A DNA stretch of 64,000 bases from Streptomyces angustmyceticus (GTDB lineage: Bacteria; Actinomycetota; Actinomycetes; Streptomycetales; Streptomycetaceae), in assembly GCF_019933235.1 (NCBI RefSeq), contig NZ_CP082945.1, positions 7,725,501-7,789,500 on the forward strand, in the 5' to 3' direction. The notes beneath the pieces are model-generated. The model made no database searches, was not told the origin of the DNA, and worked only from the letters and a program-made list of their open reading frames with translations. Of the stretch, positions 26,353 through 35,468 are shown piece after piece. How positions within the stretch are numbered: the stretch's first letter is position 1; each line of letters opens with the position of its first letter. The position numbers and the translations under genes were made by a program.

Positions 26353-27450
26353 CTACCCTTCGACGGCCACCGGCACGGCCCGGGCGCGGACCTGGTCGAC
26401 CAGGTCCATGGTCGCCACCGCCTCCTGCCGCCACCGGGCCTCGTGGGGGGAGGCCGCGGCGCCACCGGCGGCCACAGCCGCGGCGAACCCGGCCAGGGAC
26501 CGGTCCAGCTGATCCGCCGCCGGCAGCGTGAACTGCTCGGCGTGGTCCTGTTCCACCAGCTCCAGCACCGGCTGATGCCCGGCCGGCGGGGTGAACGCCC
26601 GGTCCACGGTGAGCTTCGCCCGCTCGCCCCACAGGGAGTACGACGAACCATAGGTGTGCTCGAAGCCGAACTCGACGTGCGCCAGCACACCGGACGGCGA
26701 CATCAGCAGCGCCTGGCCCGACAGATCGAGGCCGTCGGAGTGCCGCACCCGCGTCGTGGCGCCCGCCACCCGCAGCCCGGGACCGAGCAGCATCACGGCC
26801 GCCCGCAACGGGTACACCCCCGCGTCCAGGAGCGCGCCGCCACCGAGACCGGGCACGTACCGGATGTCCTGCGCGGGAAGCGGCGGGAAGCAGAAGGCGC
26901 CGCGGAACGAACGCAGCCCCCCGAGCCGGCCTTCGGCGATCAGAGCCGCGACCGCGTCGTGCTGCGGATGGTGCAGGAACATGAAGTTCTCCCGCAGCAC
27001 CAGGTCGCGGTCCTCGGCCAGCGCCACCACCGCACGGGCCTCGGCGGCCGTCGTGGCGATCGGCTTCTCGACCAGGACGTGCTTGCCCGCGTGCAGCGCC
27101 CGGGCCGCCCATTCGCCGTGCAGGGAAGGCGGCAGGGAGATGTAGACGGCGTCGATGTCGTCGCGCTCCAGGAGCGCTTCCGTGGCGGAGGCGGCACAGC
27201 CGAACCGGTCGGCGAACCGCTGTGCGCGCTCCGGGCTGCGGCCGGCCACCGCCACGAGTTCGGTCCCCGGGCAGAGCGCTATCGCCGGCAGCACCCGCCG
27301 CCAGCCGAACGACGAGGTGCCCAGCGCGCCGAAGCGCACCGGTTTCTCCTCGGCGCCGTCGGCGGCCGCGCGACCAGGAGCCGAGTCGGCGGCGGGTTCG
27401 GACGGTCGCGGTGCGGGAGTGCCGCGCTGCGCCGGCACGGAGTCATCCAT
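26353..27450 (-). CDS. NDP-hexose 3-ketoreductase (Gfo/Idh/MocA family)
   Basis: A 365-residue oxidoreductase. After a Pro/Ala-rich leader of about 35 residues comes the Rossmann motif GALGTSSFG, and the family motif VEKPI (about residue 130) carries the catalytic Lys. Its closest type is the deoxysugar 3-ketoreductases (OleW/SpnN/LanT), which reduce 3-keto-2,6-dideoxy sugars made by a 2,3-dehydratase. No 2,3-dehydratase is in the window. GAGGA precedes the ATG. It is the second gene after the P450 on the minus strand, 108 bases downstream. A general Gfo/Idh dehydrogenase is the alternative. Confidence 0.8.
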   Translation of the reverse strand: MDDSVPAQRGTPAPRPSEPAADSAPGRAAADGAEEKPVRFGALGTSSFGWRRVLPAIALCPGTELVAVAGRSPERAQRFADRFGCAASATEALLERDDIDAVYISLPPSLHGEWAARALHAGKHVLVEKPIATTAAEARAVVALAEDRDLVLRENFMFLHHPQHDAVAALIAEGRLGGLRSFRGAFCFPPLPAQDIRYVPGLGGGALLDAGVYPLRAAVMLLGPGLRVAGATTRVRHSDGLDLSGQALLMSPSGVLAHVEFGFEHTYGSSYSLWGERAKLTVDRAFTPPAGHQPVLELVEQDHAEQFTLPAADQLDRSLAGFAAAVAAGGAAASPHEARWRQEAVATMDLVDQVRARAVPVAVEG

Positions 27451-27558
27451 GGGAAGTCCTCGGAAACGGAGGCGGGGAGGTCTGCCACCACCCCGGTGAT
27501 CGATGGGCGGCCCTGTGGCCGTGGCACGTGGTCCTGCCGGGACAGCCGGGCCCGGGGA

Positions 27559-28776
27559 TCAGCCCCAGGTCACCGGCAGTTCGTACACGCCGTAGTGCAT
27601 CGCGGTCTCCCGCAGCGGCACCTGACCGGCGGGCACCGCGAGCCGCAGATCCGGGAAACGGTCGAACAGCTTCTGGAAGCCGATGCGCAGCGACGCCCTC
27701 GCGAGGTGCTGCCCGAGGCACTGGTGGATCCCGAAGCCGAACGCCAGGTGGCGGCGCGAGGGGCGGTCGATGTCGAACGCGTCGGCGTTCTCGAAGTAGC
27801 GCGGGTCGCGGTTGGCCGACGGCAGCGAGAGCACCACCGTCTGACCGGCCCTGATGGTCCTGCCGTCGATCTCGACGTCCTCCAACGCGACTCGGCTCGC
27901 CCCGAAGTGAGAGATCGTCAGGTAACGCAGCAGCTCCTCGACGGTGTTCTCCATCAGCTCCGGCCGCTCCCGCACCTTCGCCAGCTGCTCGGGGTGCTCC
28001 AGCAGCGCGAAGGTGCCCAGCGCGAACATGTTGGGCGTGGTGTCCAGCGCACCGCCGATGGCGATCCAGGCGATGTTGAACATCTCCTGCTCGGTCAGCT
28101 CGCCGGTCGCGATGAGCTGTCCGAGCAGGTCGTCACCCGGATCGCCGGCGAAGCGCTCGGCCATCATCCGCTCCAGCGTCGCGTTGAGCTCCGTGTTGTG
28201 GTGGATGAACTCCTCGAGCGTGTAGTCGATCCGCATGATGACGGAGAAGTGCTCCGCCAGGGCCGTGAGGTCGCTCTCCGACACCCCCATGATGGAGCAG
28301 GTCGACCTGGCGGGGATCTTCTCCGCGAAGACCTTCACCAGGTCCACCGGCGGCTCCAGCGCGGCCATTTCGTCGAGCACACCGTCGATGATCCGTTCCA
28401 GCGTGGGCTCGTACTGCTGGATCTTGCGTACCGTGAAGAAGCCGGTCAGCAGCCGCCGGTACCGGGTGTGCTCCGGAGCGTCCATCCGCACGAAATTGCC
28501 CGGCGCGGAGGGTTCGGGGGAGTACTCCTCCACCTCGAACGGCGGCGAGTGCACCAGCGCCAGCAGCTCGCTGCGGTGGCTGAACCGGGGGTCCGTCATG
28601 ATCTGGCGGATGTGATCGTGCCGGGTGATCAGCCAGCCGTCCTTCTCGCGCGGCGACAGCTCGAAGGTCACCGGGCTGATCGGGTCCTCCTCGCGCAGCT
28701 GGGCGTATTCGGCCGCCGGATCGAAAGGACAGGTGCGCTTGTACGGGATCACCGGCGCTTTCGGCTCGTAAACCAT
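27559..28776 (-). CDS. Cytochrome P450
   Basis: A 405-residue P450 with the K-helix ExxR in EELLR (about residue 292) and the haem loop FGFGIHQCLG with the Cys ligand (about 352). The I-helix reads IGGALDTTPNM, so the usual acidic residue before the Thr pair is Asp. It is a soluble class I type needing a ferredoxin; the only ferredoxin here is at 21.4 kb. It hydroxylates, epoxidises or otherwise oxidises the product or a carrier-bound precursor. Start ATG 28776 has GGAGGAG at ideal distance. It precedes the sugar 3-ketoreductase gene on the same strand. Confidence 0.95.
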   Translation of the reverse strand: MVYEPKAPVIPYKRTCPFDPAAEYAQLREEDPISPVTFELSPREKDGWLITRHDHIRQIMTDPRFSHRSELLALVHSPPFEVEEYSPEPSAPGNFVRMDAPEHTRYRRLLTGFFTVRKIQQYEPTLERIIDGVLDEMAALEPPVDLVKVFAEKIPARSTCSIMGVSESDLTALAEHFSVIMRIDYTLEEFIHHNTELNATLERMMAERFAGDPGDDLLGQLIATGELTEQEMFNIAWIAIGGALDTTPNMFALGTFALLEHPEQLAKVRERPELMENTVEELLRYLTISHFGASRVALEDVEIDGRTIRAGQTVVLSLPSANRDPRYFENADAFDIDRPSRRHLAFGFGIHQCLGQHLARASLRIGFQKLFDRFPDLRLAVPAGQVPLRETAMHYGVYELPVTWG

Positions 28777-29142
28777 GACTCCTCCGTTACTGTTGGTGGC
28801 CACTGGGGTGCCGCGCCCGGAGCCCGTGCGCGGCGCGGGGCCGCACCGGGTACGACGGGCGGCCGTCGCGGACGACATCCTTGGTCCGGTTCGGGAAGCG
28901 GGACGCCCGACGCCGTGCGCCACAGGGCGGGCGGCGGCCGGTCGGGCGTGCGGTCGAGGGCAGGTCCGCACTACGAGGCGCGCGAGCGGCGCTCCGGGGC
29001 CGTAGTGGATCCCATGGCGACTCCCCTTTCGGTGTGGCCCGAGCCCGATGACAGCCACAGCCCAGCACGGACCGGCGAGGGGGAGCCAGCCCGGCGGGGG
29101 AACTCTAGGGAATTGCCGGTCGGGGACGGCGGGCCCCGCGGC
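28777..29142. promoter_or_regulatory. Promoter region upstream of the P450 gene
   Basis: No gene is supported in these 366 bases between two minus-strand genes. The strongest element, at 29119-29097 on the minus strand, reads CCGGCAATTCCCTAGAG and then TTCCCC, with TAGAGT fitting a Streptomyces -10. No good -35 is seen, so an activator may be needed. The long leader of over 300 bases before the P450 is GC-rich and may fold. Confidence 0.4.
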
Positions 29143-30732
<1,590 letters not shown>

Positions 30733-30829
30733 CGGCAGCAGTTCCACCTCTCCACATCAGCGCTTTCCCGCACGTCCCCGCGCGTGCCTACGAGGTCCGC
30801 ATACGTGCCCGCGGGATCCGCATACGTGC

Positions 30830-32125
30830 CTACGGGTTCCGCGGCCCCGCGGCGGGCGCCGGCACCGGGGCCGGACCGCGCAATTCCAGCGTGCCGTCGC
30901 GTCTCCAGCGTCCGAGCCGGCCCGAGGCCAGCACCGGGGCGGTGTCCTCGGCCAGGCAGGCCCCGTCGGCGCTGCGAATGCTGCCGTAGGGCAAGGCCGG
31001 TCCCGTGGCGCGGACTTCACCGGTCTGTCCGGTCGGTACGGGGCTCCCGTCGGGGGCCACCACCTGCACATGGACGCCGGGCACCGGACGGCTCGCCCCG
31101 GGATGCTCCGGCCGGGGCCTGCCGGGGCTGAACTTCTGGACCGTCCAGGGCATGGTGCCGTCCGCGGCGGCGAACTCCACCCACAGCGGCGCCCGGGGCA
31201 GCACCTCGGCGTGGCGGTCGATCACCGTACGCGGACAGGGGCCGCCGATCAGCACGGTCAGCCGCGGGGACGCCGGGCGGAAGTCCGCGGCGAGGGACTG
31301 CAGGAGCCGCGCGTACTCGTCCGGGCCGAAGACCGCGGCGGCATGGCGCTTCGGAGCCGGCGAGCAGGCGAAACCCCCGTCGGGGGACGGCACGTGGAGC
31401 GTGCCCCCGCACGCGAACGCCCACCACATGGCGGGCAGTGTCGCCGCGCGGACGGGAGGATGGTGCACGATCACCCCGTCGTGCGCACTGCCGGCCCGCC
31501 GGATCCTGGCGGTCAGCGCCAGTTGCCAGGCGCGGTGGTCGGTCAGATAGCCGCCGACCCCCTGGCGGTCCGCGTCGGAGACCAGCAGGTAGGCGGCCTC
31601 CGTATGTCCGGAGCGCGGCAGCGCGGGGTCCGGCCGCTGGGCGGCGATCCTGCTCCAGGTGGCCGGGTCGTCCAGCACCCAGGACATACAGCGATAGCTC
31701 CAGGCCGGGCGGGTCAGGGCGCTGCACAACACCACCCGCGCCCCGCTGACCTCGACGATCCGGTCGAGCCGCGCACCGCGCGACACCGCGGGGACGGGGA
31801 CGCACACCCCTCCGGCCTTCAGCACCGCGAGCTGGCCCACGACCGCCTGCCGGTGGTCACCGCAGTGCACGATCACCGGGTCGCCCAACTGCACCCCACC
31901 GCGCACCAGAGCCGACGCCAACTGCCCGGCGCGGGCTTCGGCTTCACCGTAGGAGAGGTGGTGCTGCCCTTCCTGGACGGCTCTGGCCATCGGGAACCTG
32001 TGGGCCACGCTGGTGAACATGCCGTCAAGGGTGAGCGGCAGGGTCTGCGGCAACCGCCGCCGGTACGACCCCGGCTTCACCTGTCCGGGCCCGCTGCCGT
32101 CGGACAGTGTCTGCTGAGCGACCAC
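30830..32125 (-). CDS. Degenerate adenylation-domain-like protein, probably catalytically inactive
   Basis: A 431-residue protein that follows the N-terminal domain of AMP-forming ligases: YGEAEARAGQLASALV, VLKAGGVCVPVP and a QTGEVRATGPAL segment align. The ATP loop YTSGSTGxPKG is replaced by LLVSDADRQGVGGYL, and the C-terminal domain with its catalytic Lys is missing. It therefore should not adenylate. It may act as a binding partner or have lost its function. The start is GTG 32125, with AAGGGG upstream. It precedes the acyl-CoA carboxylase gene by 97 bases in the same direction. Confidence 0.7.
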   Translation of the reverse strand: MVAQQTLSDGSGPGQVKPGSYRRRLPQTLPLTLDGMFTSVAHRFPMARAVQEGQHHLSYGEAEARAGQLASALVRGGVQLGDPVIVHCGDHRQAVVGQLAVLKAGGVCVPVPAVSRGARLDRIVEVSGARVVLCSALTRPAWSYRCMSWVLDDPATWSRIAAQRPDPALPRSGHTEAAYLLVSDADRQGVGGYLTDHRAWQLALTARIRRAGSAHDGVIVHHPPVRAATLPAMWWAFACGGTLHVPSPDGGFACSPAPKRHAAAVFGPDEYARLLQSLAADFRPASPRLTVLIGGPCPRTVIDRHAEVLPRAPLWVEFAAADGTMPWTVQKFSPGRPRPEHPGASRPVPGVHVQVVAPDGSPVPTGQTGEVRATGPALPYGSIRSADGACLAEDTAPVLASGRLGRWRRDGTLELRGPAPVPAPAAGPRNP

Positions 32126-33075
32126 GTCGTCCCCTTTTCGTGCCGGCCCGCGAAGGAACATCCGAGTGACGTCCGCGCGGAACTCCGGTGCGCGGTCGTG
32201 GCCCGACCCGGCGGCCTGCCTTCACCACAGCGGCCGGGAAGGCGCTTTCACCGGCCGCGGCGGAAACGGACCGGCCGGCGCGACCTCTGAGATCCGCGTT
32301 CCGGACGCCACGGCGGCGGTGTCCGTGTCAGCAGCAGTCCCTCCCACCGGGACGACCCCTCGGCCGATCGACAGCTTCGCCGCGCGTGGTGACTGCCGAC
32401 AAGGCCGGGTGCGGGGAACTAGGAAAATTGCTGGTGTCCAGCCGCGCGGGACACGGACCGAGGGAGCGGCCGGCCTGCGGAACCCGCCCGCGCCCTGGCC
32501 GCCTGGTTCGTGGTCTCGGCGGTGCTCGGGGCGACGACGCATGCCCTCGGGCTGCCGCTCCACGGGGCGGCCGTGCGGCTGGTGCACCGCCGTACGCGCC
32601 GCGCCGAGGCGGCCGGTGGCGGCGCCACGGGGTAGTCGCCGGACCCGCCCGGGCCCGGCGCGACGAGCGCGCGAATCCGCCCGATCGCGGCCTTCTCCAA
32701 GAGGCTTAGAGTGCATTTCTCTTCGAAAGGTTCCACGAGAAGCGGAAATGTGGTGATGGACACGCCTGCGGCATATGAGCCAGGGCAGGTGCATGGCCGA
32801 ATGTGCACTATCGGAGACGAGACTGCGACGTGGTGGGCCCGCCATCGCACCGCGGGGTGACCAAAATTGATTCTTACTGGCTCGTAACTATCCTCGAGGT
32901 TACCGGAATTTGTTTCCTCCGGCCCGTTGCCTGGGGTCATCCCAGCGGATAGCGTGCCAATGGTGGTGATCAAGATCCGGGGGGATTTCGAACCTTGGCG
33001 GGGGTCGTTTCGATTGGATGTACAAGCGTTGACTGAACCCTCCGGTCGAATGCCGACGGAAACTGTGGCGGCCTT
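32126..33075. promoter_or_regulatory. Long divergent intergenic region
   Basis: About 950 bases between divergent operons with no convincing gene. At 32434-32413 on the minus strand lies CCAGCAATTTTCCTAG plus TTCCCC, like the element before the P450 gene, and probably part of the leftward promoter. From 32700 the DNA becomes less GC-rich. An imperfect hairpin, CATTTCTCTTCG against CGAGAAGCGGAAATG, lies at about 32712-32750. For the rightward operon a promoter is readable: TTGATT (32867-32872), 16 bases, TATCCT (32889-32894), giving a leader of about 175 bases before the LysE-like gene. Confidence 0.4.
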
Positions 33076-33708
33076 ATGGTGACTTGGGTTTTCGTCGCGA
33101 CGGTTTTTGCAATGGTGGCCGCTCCGGGGCCGTCATTCATGGTGTTGGTGAACGAGACGCTCCGGTTTGGACGCGGGGCCGGGCTGGTGACCATTCTCGG
33201 CAGCAGTACCGGGCTGCTCATGTGGGCGGTGACCTCCGCCCTCGGGCTGGCCGCACTGACGCAGACCTCTCCGCTGGTGTTCACCACATTCAAGCTGGTC
33301 GGCGCCGCCTACCTCTGCTATCTCGCGGTGATGACGGTGCGCAACCGGCGGAAGTTCGGTCACCAGCCGGAACAGGTGCCCGAGGAGTACGGCGGCGCCG
33401 ACCTGTGGCGGTCCTACCGTTCAGGGCTGGTCACCAGCGCGGCCAACCCCAAGATGGCCACCGTCTACCTGGCACTGATCCCGCAGTTCCTGCCGGCCGG
33501 CGGCGGTTCGCCCGCCGACGTGGTCACCCTGACCGCCGTCCAGATCATGATCAGCGCCGGCTGGTACGCCGTGGTGGTCACTCTGGTCGGCCTGGCGCGG
33601 CGGCTGCTGGCCATGCCGGTGATGCGGGTGGGACTGGCCTGGGTGAGCGGAGCGGTTCTGCTTCTGCTCGGACTGCGCACCGCGGTGATGACGGGGCCCA
33701 TGGCCTGA
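33076..33708 (+). CDS. LysE/RhtB-family exporter
   Basis: A 210-residue membrane protein with the family start and motif MVAAPGPSFM, and about six hydrophobic helices. LysE/RhtB proteins export amino acids and related small molecules. The ribosome site before ATG 33076 is weak; GTG 33079 is an alternative. It is the first gene of the operon with ACP, TrpB2-like, FAD enzyme and acyl ligase. It may therefore export the amino-acid-like product or give self-protection (inference). The last codons and stop lie in a short tandem duplication. Confidence 0.88.
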   Translation: MVTWVFVATVFAMVAAPGPSFMVLVNETLRFGRGAGLVTILGSSTGLLMWAVTSALGLAALTQTSPLVFTTFKLVGAAYLCYLAVMTVRNRRKFGHQPEQVPEEYGGADLWRSYRSGLVTSAANPKMATVYLALIPQFLPAGGGSPADVVTLTAVQIMISAGWYAVVVTLVGLARRLLAMPVMRVGLAWVSGAVLLLLGLRTAVMTGPMA

Positions 33709-33721
33709 TGACGGGGCCCAT
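33686..33721. repeat. Short tandem duplication across the LysE-like stop codon
   Basis: TGATGACGGGGCCCAT occurs at 33686-33701 and again at 33706-33721, a 20-base unit repeated in tandem. The second copy contains the LysE-like stop and an overlapping ATG (33708) that is in frame with the ACP gene. Confidence 0.85.
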
Positions 33722-33773
33722 CGCCCAGCGCAACAGTCGGAAAAGCGAAGAACTCCAGGGAAGAGAGATTGCC

Positions 33774-34031
33774 TTGACGTCTCCTGTGAAGGTTGACACC
33801 CGGGTGTGCGAGATCATCGCAGCCGCACTCGGACCGTCCGCGCCGGCCGAAATCAAACTTGATGACGAGTTGCGCGGGATCGGAATCGACTCGCTGACCA
33901 TTCTTGAAATAGTCGTCCGGGTCGAGAAGGAATGTGGCATCACGATCGGTGACAGCGAGATATTCGAGGCCGCTTTGGCTCGGGTGGAAGATCTCGTGAA
34001 GCTGGTCCAGTCGCACGTGGAAAATTCCTAG
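33774..34031 (+). CDS. Free-standing acyl carrier protein
   Basis: An 85-residue acidic ACP with the phosphopantetheine site GIDSLT at about residue 40 and normal four-helix length. TTG 33774 is chosen for the start because GGGAAGAG lies at good distance and it gives a normal ACP. ATG 33708, overlapping the LysE-like stop, would add 22 residues. It lies 19 bases before the TrpB2-like gene. Together with the acyl ligase downstream it suggests that a small acid is held as a thioester while the PLP and FAD enzymes modify it. Confidence 0.85.
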   Translation: MTSPVKVDTRVCEIIAAALGPSAPAEIKLDDELRGIGIDSLTILEIVVRVEKECGITIGDSEIFEAALARVEDLVKLVQSHVENS

Positions 34032-34050
34032 AAACGAGGATCGGAAACGC

Positions 34051-35442
34051 ATGGTGAATTCGGCTGAAGCCTCGCTGACCGCTGAAGAAATCGTTCCCAC
34101 TCACTGGTACAACGTGCTGTCCGACCTCACCGGAGTCGAGGACGCGGCGAAGCTGCGCCAGGCAAGGCCGGAGGGCCGCGAGGGCGGTGGTACGGTCACC
34201 CCGCAGATCCCGCTGTCGATGTACCGGCAGAGCATGGGCCAGGAACGGTTCGTCGAGATCCCGCAGCCGGTGCGTGAGGAGTACCTGCGCTGGCGGCCGA
34301 CCCCGCTGCACCGGGCACGCCGGCTGGAGCGGCTGCTCGACACCCCGGCCCGCATCTACTACAAGTACGAGGGCACCAACACCACCGGCAGCCACAAGCT
34401 GAACACCGCGCTGGCCCAGGCGTACTACTACAAGCAGGCCGGCATCACCAGCCTGACCACCGGCACCGGCGCCGGCCAGTGGGGTTCGGCCCTCGCCGTC
34501 GCCTGCCGCATCTTCGGCCTCGAATGCACCGTCTACATGTGCCGGGTCAGCTACGAGCAGAAGCCCTACCGCCGGATCATGATGGAGATGAACGGGGCCA
34601 AGGTCATCTCCAGCCCCAACGAGAACTCCGAGGCCGGCCGCGCCGCTCTGGCCCGTGACCCGAACACCGACGGCAGCCTGTCCATCGCCAACGCCGAGGC
34701 ATTCGAGCACGCGCGCCAAGTGGAGCGCTGCAACCTCTCGGTGGGCAGCGGGGAGAACCACGTCCTGCTGCACCAGACCGTGATCGGGCAGGAGGCGGTC
34801 CGGCAGTTCCGTGCGATCGGCGACTTCCCGGACGTGGTGATCGGCTCGGTCGGCGCGGGCAGCAACTTCTCCGGCATCACTCTGCCGTTCTTCCACGAGA
34901 AGGTGCGCGAGGGCCTGGAGACCCGGTTCGTCGCGGTGGAACCGGAGGCGTGCCCGAAGCTCACCAAGGGCCGCTACGCCTGGGACTACAACGACTACAC
35001 CGGCATCACGCCGATGACCAAGATGTACACCCTGGGACACACCTTCGTCTCCCCGGGCATCCACGCCGGCGGCCTGCGCTACCACGGCGCCGCCCCCTTG
35101 GTCAGCGCGATGTATCACCAGAAGCTGATCGAGGCGGTGGCCTACCCGCAGCGCCCGGTGTTCGAGGCAGGTCTCACCTTCGCCAACGAGGAGGGCATCA
35201 TCCCGGCCCCCGAGTCGGCGCACGCCATCCGGGGCGCGATCGAAGAGGCGCTGCTGGCCAAGAAGGAGGGCAGGGAGAAGGCCATCCTGTTCAACCTCAG
35301 CGGCCACGGACTGCTCGACCTGTCGGCCTACCAGCAGTTCCTCAGCGGAAACATGACCGACATGGGGGCGTCGGACGAGTTGATCGCCTCATCGCTCGGA
35401 CGCCTGCCCGCCATGGACGAGCCGGGCGCCGCTGCGCGCTGA
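34051..35442 (+). CDS. TrpB2-like PLP-dependent enzyme with altered active site
   Basis: A 463-residue fold-type II PLP enzyme of the TrpB2 (tryptophan synthase beta-like) group. The PLP Lys is in TGSHKLNTA (about residue 117), and GAGSNFSG gives the phosphate-binding loop. In TrpB and TrpB2 the segment before GAGQ reads ETGAGQ with the catalytic Glu. Here it is TTGTGAGQWGSA, so the Glu is replaced by Gly. No TrpA-like partner is nearby. The enzyme probably does a beta-substitution, elimination or another PLP reaction on a different substrate, possibly serine-, threonine- or ACP-linked. It is the central gene of the five-gene operon. Confidence 0.85.
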   Translation: MVNSAEASLTAEEIVPTHWYNVLSDLTGVEDAAKLRQARPEGREGGGTVTPQIPLSMYRQSMGQERFVEIPQPVREEYLRWRPTPLHRARRLERLLDTPARIYYKYEGTNTTGSHKLNTALAQAYYYKQAGITSLTTGTGAGQWGSALAVACRIFGLECTVYMCRVSYEQKPYRRIMMEMNGAKVISSPNENSEAGRAALARDPNTDGSLSIANAEAFEHARQVERCNLSVGSGENHVLLHQTVIGQEAVRQFRAIGDFPDVVIGSVGAGSNFSGITLPFFHEKVREGLETRFVAVEPEACPKLTKGRYAWDYNDYTGITPMTKMYTLGHTFVSPGIHAGGLRYHGAAPLVSAMYHQKLIEAVAYPQRPVFEAGLTFANEEGIIPAPESAHAIRGAIEEALLAKKEGREKAILFNLSGHGLLDLSAYQQFLSGNMTDMGASDELIASSLGRLPAMDEPGAAAR

Positions 35443-35468
35443 CGACGAGCCTAAAGAGGGGACAGGTC

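Noticed and set aside
32419..32973. Possible 184-residue gene in the long intergenic region
   Set aside because: Codon positions show no bias, the composition changes halfway, there is no ribosome site and the protein has no domain features.
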